Part shown: positions 45,481 to 53,031 of the stretch, piece by piece | How the letters are laid out: every line of letters starts with the position of its first letter | Numbering within the stretch: the stretch's first letter is position 1 | NCBI RefSeq assembly: GCF_003675875.1 | Contig: NZ_RCDI01000001.1 | Coordinates: forward strand, 620,001 to 684,000 | Origin: Halostella limicola | GTDB taxonomy: Archaea; Halobacteriota; Halobacteria; Halobacteriales; Natronoarchaeaceae | Direction of reading: 5' to 3' | Length of the DNA stretch: 64,000 bases | Program-made: the position numbers and the translations under genes | Notes under the pieces: model-generated | Database searches by the model: none | What the model was told of the DNA's origin: nothing | What the model saw: the letters and a program-made list of their open reading frames with translations, nothing else

Positions 45481-46233
45481 TCACGCACCGTCGAGGTGAT
45501 CGGCCACCCGCTCGGCGGAGTCGCGTAGCAACGCGCCGTCGTCGGTGAACACCTCGACGGCGACCGTGCCGTCGAAGGCGGGCAGCGAGTCGGCCACGAG
45601 GTCGTAGTCGACTTCTCCCGCCCCGACGGGGAGGTGCGTGTCGCCGCGGCGCCGGACGTCGTGGACGTGGAGGTGCGAGACCCGTTCGCCGTGGTCATCG
45701 AGAAACCGTTCGACCCCATCGTCGCCGTCTTCCATGTACGCGTGGCCGATGTCGAAGCAGACGGCGGTGTCCGTCTCCGCGGCGAGGTCGCCGAGGACCG
45801 AGAGCGGCAGCCCCCGGGCCTGGTGACCGACGTTCTCGACCACGACCTCGACGCCGGCGTCGTCGCCGGCGTCGGCGATCGCCGACAGCTGTTCCGCGAA
45901 GACCGGCCGCTGGTCGGTGTCGTGGGGGTCCCGCATTGTCCCGTGGAGGACCGCCTTCCGGGCGCCGACCGCGCCGGCCCAGTCGAGCAGCTCCGACAGG
46001 TACGCCACGATCGCCTCGTTGAGCTGCGACACCGGCGTCGAGACGACCTGCTCGAACGGGAGGTGGACGCACAGGTCGGCGTCGACGGCCGCGAGCGCCT
46101 CGCGCAGGCGGTCGTCGTCCGCGTCCGCGATGGCGAACGCCGACTCCCCGATTGAGAGCTCGACGAAGTCGAAACCCTCCGCGGTCGCTTCCAGCCGCTC
46201 GATCGAGTCCCCCACCGTGAGGCCGATGTCCAT
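45481..46233 (-). CDS. Sugar phosphate isomerase/epimerase-like TIM-barrel protein
   Basis: A 250-residue xylose-isomerase-like (AP_endonuc_2) barrel. Metal-site strands are visible: FDFVELSIGE (strand 2), VEVVVENVGHQ with its Glu, CFDIGHAYMEDG with Asp and His, SHLHVHDVRRRGDTHLPVGA and VAVEVFTDD with the final Glu. These residues bind a divalent metal that polarises a ketose or aldose carbonyl. The substrate is unknown; members work on inosose, tagatose or hydroxypyruvate. It converges on the phosphotransferase, and the two stop codons are about 35 bases apart. Length is typical of the shorter haloarchaeal members. Confidence 0.83.
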   Translation of the reverse strand: MDIGLTVGDSIERLEATAEGFDFVELSIGESAFAIADADDDRLREALAAVDADLCVHLPFEQVVSTPVSQLNEAIVAYLSELLDWAGAVGARKAVLHGTMRDPHDTDQRPVFAEQLSAIADAGDDAGVEVVVENVGHQARGLPLSVLGDLAAETDTAVCFDIGHAYMEDGDDGVERFLDDHGERVSHLHVHDVRRRGDTHLPVGAGEVDYDLVADSLPAFDGTVAVEVFTDDGALLRDSAERVADHLDGA

Positions 46234-46359
46234 GCTGGCGATAGGGTCTCCGACCTAATAGCCGTCGTGCCGATCGAGGACGTGGTCGGGGCCGGCCGAG
46301 CGACGCGTAGCCGATCAGACCCAGCCGAGATCCCGCGTTCCGCGAGCGACCGCGGCCGA

Positions 46360-46506
46360 CTACTCCTCGGTTCCCCAGTCCGAGACGCCGAGCACGGCGT
46401 CGCACTCGGGACAGGTCCACACCTTCGGCGTGTTGGCCGCCGGCGCTTTCTCGATCCGTTCCGCCCAGTCGGTCACGTCTTCCTCGCAGTGAGGGCACCG
46501 AGCCAT
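46360..46506 (-). CDS. Small zinc-ribbon protein (48 aa)
   Basis: MARCPHCEEDVTDWAERIEK starts with CPHC, and CPEC follows after 29 residues (VWTCPECDAVLGVSDWGTEE), giving one zinc site. An in-frame start 20 codons further upstream exists, but the family-like protein begins at MARCPHC. It resembles a common haloarchaeal zinc-finger mini-protein; function unknown. Confidence 0.7.
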   Translation of the reverse strand: MARCPHCEEDVTDWAERIEKAPAANTPKVWTCPECDAVLGVSDWGTEE

Positions 46507-46681
46507 GCGGTCCAGTACCACAGAACGGGGCTTGTACGTTTTGTCCCATGCCGTGATCTGTTGCATGGTCTTTTCAGCCAGTTATGTGTCTTCTACACTG
46601 CAGTGGTAAGCTGTCTGGCTGATAGATGGACTCACAGTGTACACACAGAAACCGCTAAGTGGGTTGGCTCACAATGGACAC

Positions 46682-46987
46682 ATGATGAGTACGGATAAAA
46701 AGAGGGTCCAATTTCGTGCTCCGAATAGGCTCATCAACCGGGCCGACGCTCTGGCAACAGTCCTCGGGGAGGACCGGACGGATGTCCTCGTGACAGCACT
46801 TCGGGAGTACCTTCAAGAGGCCACTCACGATGATGCACTGACCCAAGAAATCGCCGCTGCGTACTACGACGGCGAGATCTCTCACGAGCAACTCAAAGCA
46901 CTCGTCGGGGCAGAAGAAGCGGCGAACCTTCGCGTATTGAAACAGCAACTGGACGAAGACTTCGTCGACGACGTGGCCAACCGATAG
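46682..46987 (+). CDS. RHH antitoxin (101 aa)
   Basis: MMSTDKKRVQFRAPNRLINR is the beta strand and first helix of a ribbon-helix-helix domain; TDVLVTALREYLQEA completes it. The C-terminal half is helical and acidic and should wrap the toxin. The next gene, a PIN protein, begins on the base after the stop. It is unrelated to the antitoxins at 16-22 kb except in fold. The start could also be the ATG one codon later. Confidence 0.78.
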   Translation: MMSTDKKRVQFRAPNRLINRADALATVLGEDRTDVLVTALREYLQEATHDDALTQEIAAAYYDGEISHEQLKALVGAEEAANLRVLKQQLDEDFVDDVANR

Positions 46988-47500
46988 ATGTCGGAGTTAG
47001 TTGCAGATACCTCTTCGTTAGTGAGTTTAGGGAGTGTGAAGGACACTGACCCTGATCCGCTATCACAGTGTCTGTCCGCTTATGACGTTCTGGTGCCACA
47101 AGAGGTCGTCGACGAACTTGGGGAGCTTGCTTCGTATGATGATGAGCATGGCCACGCTGCAACCACAGTTCTTGACCGTTCGACCGAGATCACAACACGA
47201 TCAGTAACGCTCAACGCTGACTTCCCACTTGACGACGGCGAGAACGCTGCCGTGACACTCGCAAATGAGATCGATGCATCGCTGTTGCTTTGCGACGAGT
47301 TCAACCGGCTCGGACTGATCCATGCCTCGTTGGCTGACACGCGACTCGTAACGACTCCAACACTTCTTTCGGTGTTCGTTCGAACCGGACGATTGACACC
47401 CGACGACGCACGGATGTTGCTCGATGAGATCAGCACCACCCGAAGCTGGGGTGCCAACAGTTACGTTCAACGAGCGCGCTCGCTCCTTGAGAAGTCCTAA
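46988..47500 (+). CDS. PIN-domain toxin (170 aa)
   Basis: A putative toxin RNase partnered with the RHH protein directly upstream. Acidic PIN residues: Asp7 in LVADTSSLVSLG, Glu near 38 in PQEVVDELGEL, Glu/Asp in DDGENAAVTLANE and Asp in LLCDEFNRLGLI. RLVTTPTLLSVFVRTGRLTP resembles the C-terminal strand-helix of DUF3368-type PIN proteins. It directly abuts the antitoxin stop. The target is unknown. Confidence 0.78.
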   Translation: MSELVADTSSLVSLGSVKDTDPDPLSQCLSAYDVLVPQEVVDELGELASYDDEHGHAATTVLDRSTEITTRSVTLNADFPLDDGENAAVTLANEIDASLLLCDEFNRLGLIHASLADTRLVTTPTLLSVFVRTGRLTPDDARMLLDEISTTRSWGANSYVQRARSLLEKS

Positions 47501-47601
47501 ACTAGACGAGCGAAGCAGAGAAAATGTTTCGTTAGCAAACTCGGTAGCAGTGAAAGAGCAGACACTGAGGCGCTCTATTCTCTCTTACAGATCCACGCCG
47601 G

Positions 47602-48513
47602 TCAGTACGCGTAGCTCTCGTCGGCCACGCGGAGTCGGCCGCGGTCGGTCCGCGCGAGCGGCGCGTACCGGTCCTCGGACACCGCAGCCAGGTAGTCGCG
47701 GAAGTCGCTCTCGAACCCGCTCGGCGGGTCGTCCCACAGGCCCACGGCGTAGTCGACGAGGTCGTCCGCAGCGACGGCGTCCCGCTCGGTCCCGTTCGTC
47801 AGCCCGTAGAACGCCGAGGCGGCCATCTCCCGCAGCAGCCGACGCTCGTCGGCGCAGTACATGCAGTCCCGCTCCGGCGGGCGGAACTGGACGCCCCGCT
47901 CCGCGTGGACCTCGCAGTGTTTCCGTTCGAGCGCGCCGACGGGCCGCACCTCGACGTCGAACCGCGGCGTCGCCCCGACCTCGACGACGAAGTAGCCGCC
48001 GTACGTCTGCTCGCCCGTCTCCCGGTAGGTGTACTGTAGGAACGCCGAGTTGAGGCGACGGTTCCTGTACCGGCCGATGTGGGTGTTCCCGCAGAAGTGC
48101 GCGCGGCCCTCGAAGTGGTCGAGCAGCGACCACGTCTCCATGTGGGTGACGAGGATCACGTCGGACTCGACGGCGGCCGGTGAGTTCGTGAACCGCTGGC
48201 CGCCGACGGTGACGCAGCCGTCGTCGGGGATCCGTGTGCCGACGTCGAGGTCGTACGGCAGGTCGCCGAAGTAGTCGCGGTTGCCGTACACCCACACGAG
48301 GCCGTGGCGGGTCCGGTCGGCGATCGCTTCGAGGAGGGGCTCGACCTCGCGGAGCTGCTCGGCGGCGACTTGCCTGTCCTTTCGGACCGCGTTCGTGAAG
48401 TCGCCGACGTGCACGGCGTAGTCGAACGTCTCGCCCTCGGTGTCCGCGAGGACGCGCCGCAGCGACACCATGTCGCCGTGGTGGTCGCCCATGACGAGGA
48501 AGCGCTGGGTCAT
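47602..48513 (-). CDS. Calcineurin-like metallophosphoesterase
   Basis: A 303-residue phosphoesterase. The N-terminal half carries the dimetal motifs in order: FLVMGDHHGDMVSL, AVHVGDFTN, WVYGNRDYF, ILVTHMETW and AHFCGNTHIGR. These match the family signature, with a His in place of the usual Asn in some positions, so substrate range may be unusual. The last 110 residues include a paired-Cys segment (CMYCADERR) and are not part of the core fold. Possible substrates are nucleotides, phosphoproteins or nucleic acid ends. It is monocistronic; an alternative GTG start lies one codon upstream. Confidence 0.83.
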   Translation of the reverse strand: MTQRFLVMGDHHGDMVSLRRVLADTEGETFDYAVHVGDFTNAVRKDRQVAAEQLREVEPLLEAIADRTRHGLVWVYGNRDYFGDLPYDLDVGTRIPDDGCVTVGGQRFTNSPAAVESDVILVTHMETWSLLDHFEGRAHFCGNTHIGRYRNRRLNSAFLQYTYRETGEQTYGGYFVVEVGATPRFDVEVRPVGALERKHCEVHAERGVQFRPPERDCMYCADERRLLREMAASAFYGLTNGTERDAVAADDLVDYAVGLWDDPPSGFESDFRDYLAAVSEDRYAPLARTDRGRLRVADESYAY

Positions 48514-48617
48514 CACCGAGAGCGTTGGCAGGTAGCGGACTAAGCGTTTCCGCCGTGCCCGCGGACGCGGCCGGCCGCACGAACGACCGGCTCGTGCGGA
48601 CGCGGGACCGCCGACCG

Positions 48618-48800
48618 TCAGGAGCGCCGATAGAGCGTCCAGACGATGGCAACGGCCGCGAAGGCGACCCCGACAGCCGTGGGAACGGTGCCGCTATCGC
48701 CGCCGAACCGCCAGCCGAAGGCGACGAACCCTATTGCGCCGATGACCGCGGCGACGACGCCGACGTACGTGAGCGCCGACTGGGACCCGAGTCGAGCCAT
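48618..48800 (-). CDS. Small two-span membrane protein (60 aa)
   Basis: Starts MARLGSQSALTYVGVVAAVI; two hydrophobic helices (about residues 10-30 and 38-56) with a short Gly/Asp loop. No family is recognised; haloarchaea carry many such proteins. A similar small membrane gene follows upstream on the same strand after about 40 bases, and the two may be co-transcribed. Confidence 0.55.
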   Translation of the reverse strand: MARLGSQSALTYVGVVAAVIGAIGFVAFGWRFGGDSGTVPTAVGVAFAAVAIVWTLYRRS

Positions 48801-48841
48801 ACCGGTAAGTCGATACGGCGGGATAAATAACTATCCGGACG

Positions 48842-49021
48842 TTATCTCGCCGAAATTAGCACCGCCAGCGCGACCAGTCCGAGGAGCACGGTCGCGGCGA
48901 ACGCCAACCTCGGAGACGCCGCGACCGACAGTACGAACAGTGCTCCGCCACCTAGCAGGGCCAGAACGCTCACCGCGATAAGTTTCGTGTCTCGCAGGAG
49001 ATCCGCTGCAGGGCTAGTCAT
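48842..49021 (-). CDS. Small two-span membrane protein (59 aa)
   Basis: Starts MTSPAADLLRDTKLIAVSVL; two hydrophobic helices (about residues 13-33 and 38-56), then a short end (VLISAR). The ATG gives a short charged N-terminus; a GTG three codons earlier is possible. Unknown function; it pairs with the neighbouring small membrane gene. Confidence 0.5.
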   Translation of the reverse strand: MTSPAADLLRDTKLIAVSVLALLGGGALFVLSVAASPRLAFAATVLLGLVALAVLISAR

Positions 49022-49418
49022 GCGCTGCACCTGGACCGGTCCGTCTCCGGGCTCGATCGGTCGTTTGCCGTTTCCGGCGTGCTGTGGTCACCACGGATAC
49101 CCTGTCTCACGTGAGTGTTTTCGCCCGATCAGGGTAAAGTCTGCTTTCAGGTCGACCGGCCACCCCGACTAGTTCTATTAGGGACGGTGTAGAAGAACGG
49201 CCACAAACGACAGCACTCGATGCTCCGCGATACTGCCTCCTGAGCGGAGACCGAACTCTACGGAGAGTACAGACGGAGTGAGTAGCGCAGCGCCGACGAA
49301 GCCGCGGTTCGGAACGACCCCGACGACCCCCGAGAAACCGACCACAGCTACCCGCTGAACGGAGGGATCAGGGATGAACTTCGCCGTTTCGGACGCGGCA
49401 CAGCCGCTACAACGGCAC
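49022..49418. other. Divergent spacer, no gene seen
   Basis: The spacer separates the leftward small membrane genes from the arylsulfotransferase-like gene. Only short frames are present. The last 45 bases are in frame with the downstream gene (ATG at 49374) but look less like its start than the ATG at 49419. Confidence 0.35.
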
Positions 49419-50753
49419 ATGACGAAGCACCGCCTCCGCATCGGCTTCGCCGTCGTCATTGCGCTCTGTGTTACGACGCTCGGGTTCGCAGCGATCACCG
49501 GTTCGACGACGGCGACCAAGGACGACGTTCCCGAAGCGCCGCCGACGGAGAACCACACCGTCGTCACCGAATCCGCCAGATACGGCACCATCATCGCGTA
49601 CGCGCCAGACGGGAGCATCGCGTACTACAACAACTCGCACACGAAGTACTTCGACGTCGACCCCGTCGAGAACGAGTCGATGACCGTCGAGTACGTCGCC
49701 GCCGATACCCTGGCCACGGAAAGCGACCGGTGTCGGGACCCGCCGTGCACCCGAAACGTCGTCGAACGCCTGAACCTCACCACGGGTGAGACGACGCGCA
49801 TCGTCACCCGCTACGACCACCGGGAGATCGCCGGCGAGTGGCACGACCACGTCCGCGTCAACGAGACGCACGTCCTCGTCGCGGACATGGCGGACGACCG
49901 GGTGTCCCTGCTGGACACAGAACACGGGACAACCGACTGGGCGTGGAGCGCACAGAGCGAGTACGCGGTCGAGGACGGCGGTCACTACCCCGGCGACTGG
50001 ACGCATCTCAACGACGTCGAGTTGCTGGAGGACGGGCGCGTGATGGTGAGCCTCCGCAACCAGGATCAGATCGCGTTCATCGACCCCGAGACAGGGCTGA
50101 ACGAGTCCTGGACGCTCGGCGCGGACGGAAACGAGTCGATCCAGCACGAGCAGCACAACCCGGACTACATCCCCGAGGAGCGCGGCGGCCCCGCGGTCGT
50201 CGTCGCGGACTCCGAGAACGGCCGCGTAGCGGAGTTCCAGCGCGAGGACGGCGAGTGGACGCGCACGTGGGAGTGGTCCGACGAGCGCATGCAGTGGCCC
50301 CGCGACGCCGACCGCCTCCCCAACGGTAACACCCTCATCACCGACACGAACGGCAAGCGCCTGATCGAGGTCAACCCCGAGGGCGAGATCGTCTGGCAGG
50401 TCGAACTCTCACACCCCTACGATGCGGAACGCCTCGAAACGGGGTCTGAGAGCAGTGGCGGTGAGAGCGCGCGAGCGCTCGATCTCGACTCCCGGGGCCG
50501 AGACAGTGCCGGGGGACAGGACTACGACTTCGGCGGCCTCGGCCCGGCCGTCAGCGTCGTGCGCGGCCTGTTGCCCTCGCGCGTCGTCAACGCCATCATC
50601 TACGTGAGTCCGACGTGGATCGGTCCCGCGGAACTCGGGCCCGTAGTGGTCACTATCGCCGTGAGCGTGGCGTGGGCAGGGCTCGAGAGCTGGTGGCTCG
50701 TTCGATCGCTGAACCTCGGGGTCCGGTCACCGCTGTATCGGAAGGACGACTGA
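49419..50753 (+). CDS. Arylsulfotransferase (ASST)-like beta-propeller membrane protein
   Basis: A 444-residue protein with an N-terminal signal anchor (LRIGFAVVIALCVTTLGFAA), a large exported domain and a C-terminal span (about 405-430, VTIAVSVAWAGLESWWLVRS). The exported domain has propeller blades such as HVLVADMADDRVSLLDTEHG, TDWAWSAQSEY, THLNDVELLEDGRVMVSLRN, NTLITDTNGKRLIEVNPEGE and IVWQVELSHPYDAERL. Such HxNDxxxLxDGRxxVSxRN patterns mark arylsulfotransferase-type proteins, in which a His carries sulfate. Whether this one transfers sulfate is unproven. The start MTKHRLRI fits the signal anchor best. Confidence 0.75.
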   Translation: MTKHRLRIGFAVVIALCVTTLGFAAITGSTTATKDDVPEAPPTENHTVVTESARYGTIIAYAPDGSIAYYNNSHTKYFDVDPVENESMTVEYVAADTLATESDRCRDPPCTRNVVERLNLTTGETTRIVTRYDHREIAGEWHDHVRVNETHVLVADMADDRVSLLDTEHGTTDWAWSAQSEYAVEDGGHYPGDWTHLNDVELLEDGRVMVSLRNQDQIAFIDPETGLNESWTLGADGNESIQHEQHNPDYIPEERGGPAVVVADSENGRVAEFQREDGEWTRTWEWSDERMQWPRDADRLPNGNTLITDTNGKRLIEVNPEGEIVWQVELSHPYDAERLETGSESSGGESARALDLDSRGRDSAGGQDYDFGGLGPAVSVVRGLLPSRVVNAIIYVSPTWIGPAELGPVVVTIAVSVAWAGLESWWLVRSLNLGVRSPLYRKDD

Positions 50754-51248
50754 GCGCGACGCTTCGCTGCCACCCCCGCGCCGCGCCGCCGCCGTTCAGG
50801 ATTCCCGAGTAAAACGAAAACGTCCGCGATGATGGTCTCCTCTCCCCTGCGGAGAGCATCGGGTGCCTCTGCAGCCCGGTTGTAGCCGGGTACTCGTCTA
50901 TACCGGAGAGTTGGGGATATAGCTATCACCAAAATGGTTGGGTAGCCGTGCGAAAGATACTCTACCACGGATTGGATATACCCGACGCCGCGGTTCGAAA
51001 ACGTTCAGCGAACGCCGCGAGAGCCCCGCCGCTCTCCGGTAAGAGCGCCACCGGTCCCGCAACCAGCGATGATCTGGAGCCTCAGGTACAGGCCGGTCGC
51101 GCGGGACGGTGGCGACTGGTTCTCATCGGTGGACGGATATATCGTTTCCGGCCAACGACCCCGGTCGAGCGGCGCGCTCCCCGCCCGTCATGCGAGAGTG
51201 GTAGCGTGTTCCATATTTTTATCCTCAGAGAACGTACGTGGGGGAACG
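50754..51248. other. Intergenic stretch, no gene seen
   Basis: Only short frames. A frame extends upstream from the Nudix start to 51069, but its translation is basic and unlike the enzyme, so I regard it as non-coding. No RNA gene or repeat was recognised. Confidence 0.4.
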
Positions 51249-51695
51249 ATGCCCGACAGGGAGGTCACGTACGTCCGGAAGGCCTGCGCGTACGTCACGC
51301 GCGGCGACCGCGAGCTCCTCGTGTTCGAGGGCCCCGACGAGGACCGCCTCCAGGTGCCGAAAGGCACCGTCGAACCCGGCGAGTCGCCGCGCGAGGCGCT
51401 CCGGCGCGAGGTCGCCGAGGAGAGCGGGCTCCGCGCGCTCGACGACGTCAGCCACCTCGCGACCGACGTCTGGCCTCGCCGCCCCTCGAAGCGCTACGTG
51501 CGCCACTTCTACCGCGTGACCGTCGACGACCCCCGGGACCGCTGGACGCACGAGGTCACCGGCGACGGCGCCGAGGCCGGCAGCGAGTTCGAGTACCGCT
51601 GGATCGACCTCCCCACGGACCGCGAGTTCGCCCTGGACCTCGACGAGTACCTCGACCGGATCGGCGGGGCACCGCGACGCGCGACCCGCGAGTGA
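51249..51695 (+). CDS. Nudix hydrolase (148 aa)
   Basis: Hydrolyses nucleoside diphosphates linked to another moiety. A perfect Nudix box is present: GTVEPGESPREALRREVAEE followed by SGL, with metal-binding Glu residues in REVAEE (about residues 37-60). The domain begins VTYVRKACAYVTRGDRELLV; the C-terminal strand is FEYRWIDLPTDREFALD. The ATG in GGGGAACGATG gives the normal family length. Substrate is unknown (ADP-ribose, dinucleotides or capped RNA are all possible). Confidence 0.87.
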   Translation: MPDREVTYVRKACAYVTRGDRELLVFEGPDEDRLQVPKGTVEPGESPREALRREVAEESGLRALDDVSHLATDVWPRRPSKRYVRHFYRVTVDDPRDRWTHEVTGDGAEAGSEFEYRWIDLPTDREFALDLDEYLDRIGGAPRRATRE

Positions 51696-51856
51696 GCGAC
51701 GCGCGCGGCCGCCAGTAGGGAGGACTGGGCAGGGAACGGACCGACTGACGGGCACCCAGGACGCACGCGGCGTCTGACCCGTTTTTCTGCTAACTTCGTT
51801 TGGCAGCGTACTTGGGTTCGACCGACAAGCCGGCTGCCTACCGACCTATTCTGACA

Positions 51857-51869
51857 GATATTTAATATC
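51857..51869 (+). promoter_or_regulatory. Promoter-like palindrome GATATTTAATATC
   Basis: A perfect inverted repeat with AT-rich centre, about 35 bases before the ATG of the DUF7344-type gene. It can serve as TATA box and as a symmetrical operator, possibly for autoregulation. Confidence 0.4.
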
Positions 51870-51903
51870 AATAATAAGTAGTCGGAGTCGGACCACCCCA
51901 CTA

Positions 51904-52284
51904 ATGGAACGGCCGCCGGCGTCCGCGACGATGGACCTCTCGCTGGAGGACGCGCTCGACTGCCTCAGCAACAAGCGACGACGCCACACGATCGACATCG
52001 TCGACGCGAGCGACGAGCCGCTGTCCCTGTCGGCGGTCGCCGAGCGGGTCGCGGCCCGCCAGTACGACGTCGACCGGGACGCCGTCACGGGCAAGCAGCG
52101 CAAGGCCGTCTACACGGGCCTCTATCAGGCGCACATGGGGAAGCTGACCGCCGTCGACGCGGTCGCGTTCGACGAGCGGGCGAAGGTCCTCGAACCGGCC
52201 GAGAACACGGCGGGGCTGGCGCACACGCTGCGGTGGCTGCGGACGCAGTTCTCGGGCGGACAACGCGAACGCCCGCGGCCGTAG
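51904..52284 (+). CDS. DUF7344-type HTH protein (126 aa)
   Basis: A haloarchaeal regulator-like protein. Residues about 12-95 form a winged helix: LSLEDALDCLSNKRRRHTID, IVDASDEPLSLSAVAERVAA and KAVYTGLYQAHMGKLTAVDA (putative wing). The pattern DALxxLSNxRRRxxIxxL and YxxLxQxHLPKLxxxGVV is that of the DUF7344 group. Unlike ordinary HTH regulators it ends with a short basic Gly/Arg/Pro tail. The promoter-like palindrome upstream suggests self-regulation. Targets are unknown. Confidence 0.82.
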   Translation: MERPPASATMDLSLEDALDCLSNKRRRHTIDIVDASDEPLSLSAVAERVAARQYDVDRDAVTGKQRKAVYTGLYQAHMGKLTAVDAVAFDERAKVLEPAENTAGLAHTLRWLRTQFSGGQRERPRP

Positions 52285-52380
52285 TCGGAGGAGAGTCCGG
52301 GCACCTCGCCGCCGAGCGACGAGGTCAAAGGACGGACTTCCATCATCGCAACCGGGACGGACGAAAACAGAGAGTCGACG

Positions 52381-52524
52381 TTACCGTCCGGTCGGCGTGA
52401 AACACTCGTCGCAGATGGGGACGCGCGCGGAGATCTCCGACTCCTCGGCCGTGCCGATCTCGTAGTACGTGACGGGGGTGCTCGACTGACAGTACGCACA
52501 CTGTTCGATAGCTTCGGGATGCAT
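52381..52524 (-). CDS. Small zinc-ribbon protein (47 aa)
   Basis: The reading frame begins MHPEAIEQCAYCQSSTPVTY and ends ARVPICDECFTPTGR. Two CxxC knuckles, CAYC (9-12) and CDEC (37-40), would hold one zinc; between them is an acidic stretch. It is a typical haloarchaeal CPxCG-like mini-protein, too short for automatic gene calling. It lies between the DUF7344-type regulator and the histidine kinase. Function is unknown. Confidence 0.65.
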   Translation of the reverse strand: MHPEAIEQCAYCQSSTPVTYYEIGTAEESEISARVPICDECFTPTGR

Positions 52525-53031
52525 TACCCGTTCAGGGGAACGGGGAGGGGATAAGGCCATTGGTCGGTAAAACCGTCGAAAAACGGCGATTCACAGGGAT
52601 AATTCGTAAATTACGGAAGATGTAGTTAGCGTCGCCGAGTGCCGTTCCGCTGGTACGTCGGGCGACGGCCGCCCGTATTCAGAGGAAATCCGTCGAAACG
52701 GCACGCCGTTAGCGAGCCTCCTCTCCAGCCCCAAATTCCTGAGAACGGGCGGTATGGCCGTCCTACCTCCGACAGTCTCGGCGTCCCGACGCGAACGTCG
52801 ACGCCCGTCTACGAAGGCGACTAAAGCGTCAGGACGCTAACTCGTCCGCGAACGTCGTCCCGAGCCGGTAGTTGCGCTTCCCTCTCACGTCATCTCGGCG
52901 CCACGAGGGCGTCGTTTCGCCGCCGCCGACTCCCGGACGTCGCCATCGTGTTAATAATCTATCCTTTTCTCCCGTTCTCCGCCGCTGAAACTGACCCGAA
53001 CCCTCATGATACGGAGACTGATACCTAACGT
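52525..53031. other. 500-bp stretch without a gene; contains a short palindrome
   Basis: No protein-like frame on either strand. AGCGTCAGGACGCT at 52825-52838 is a perfect 6-bp-arm palindrome and could be a terminator or protein site. An AT-rich block at 52950-52975 may contain the histidine-kinase promoter. Confidence 0.35.
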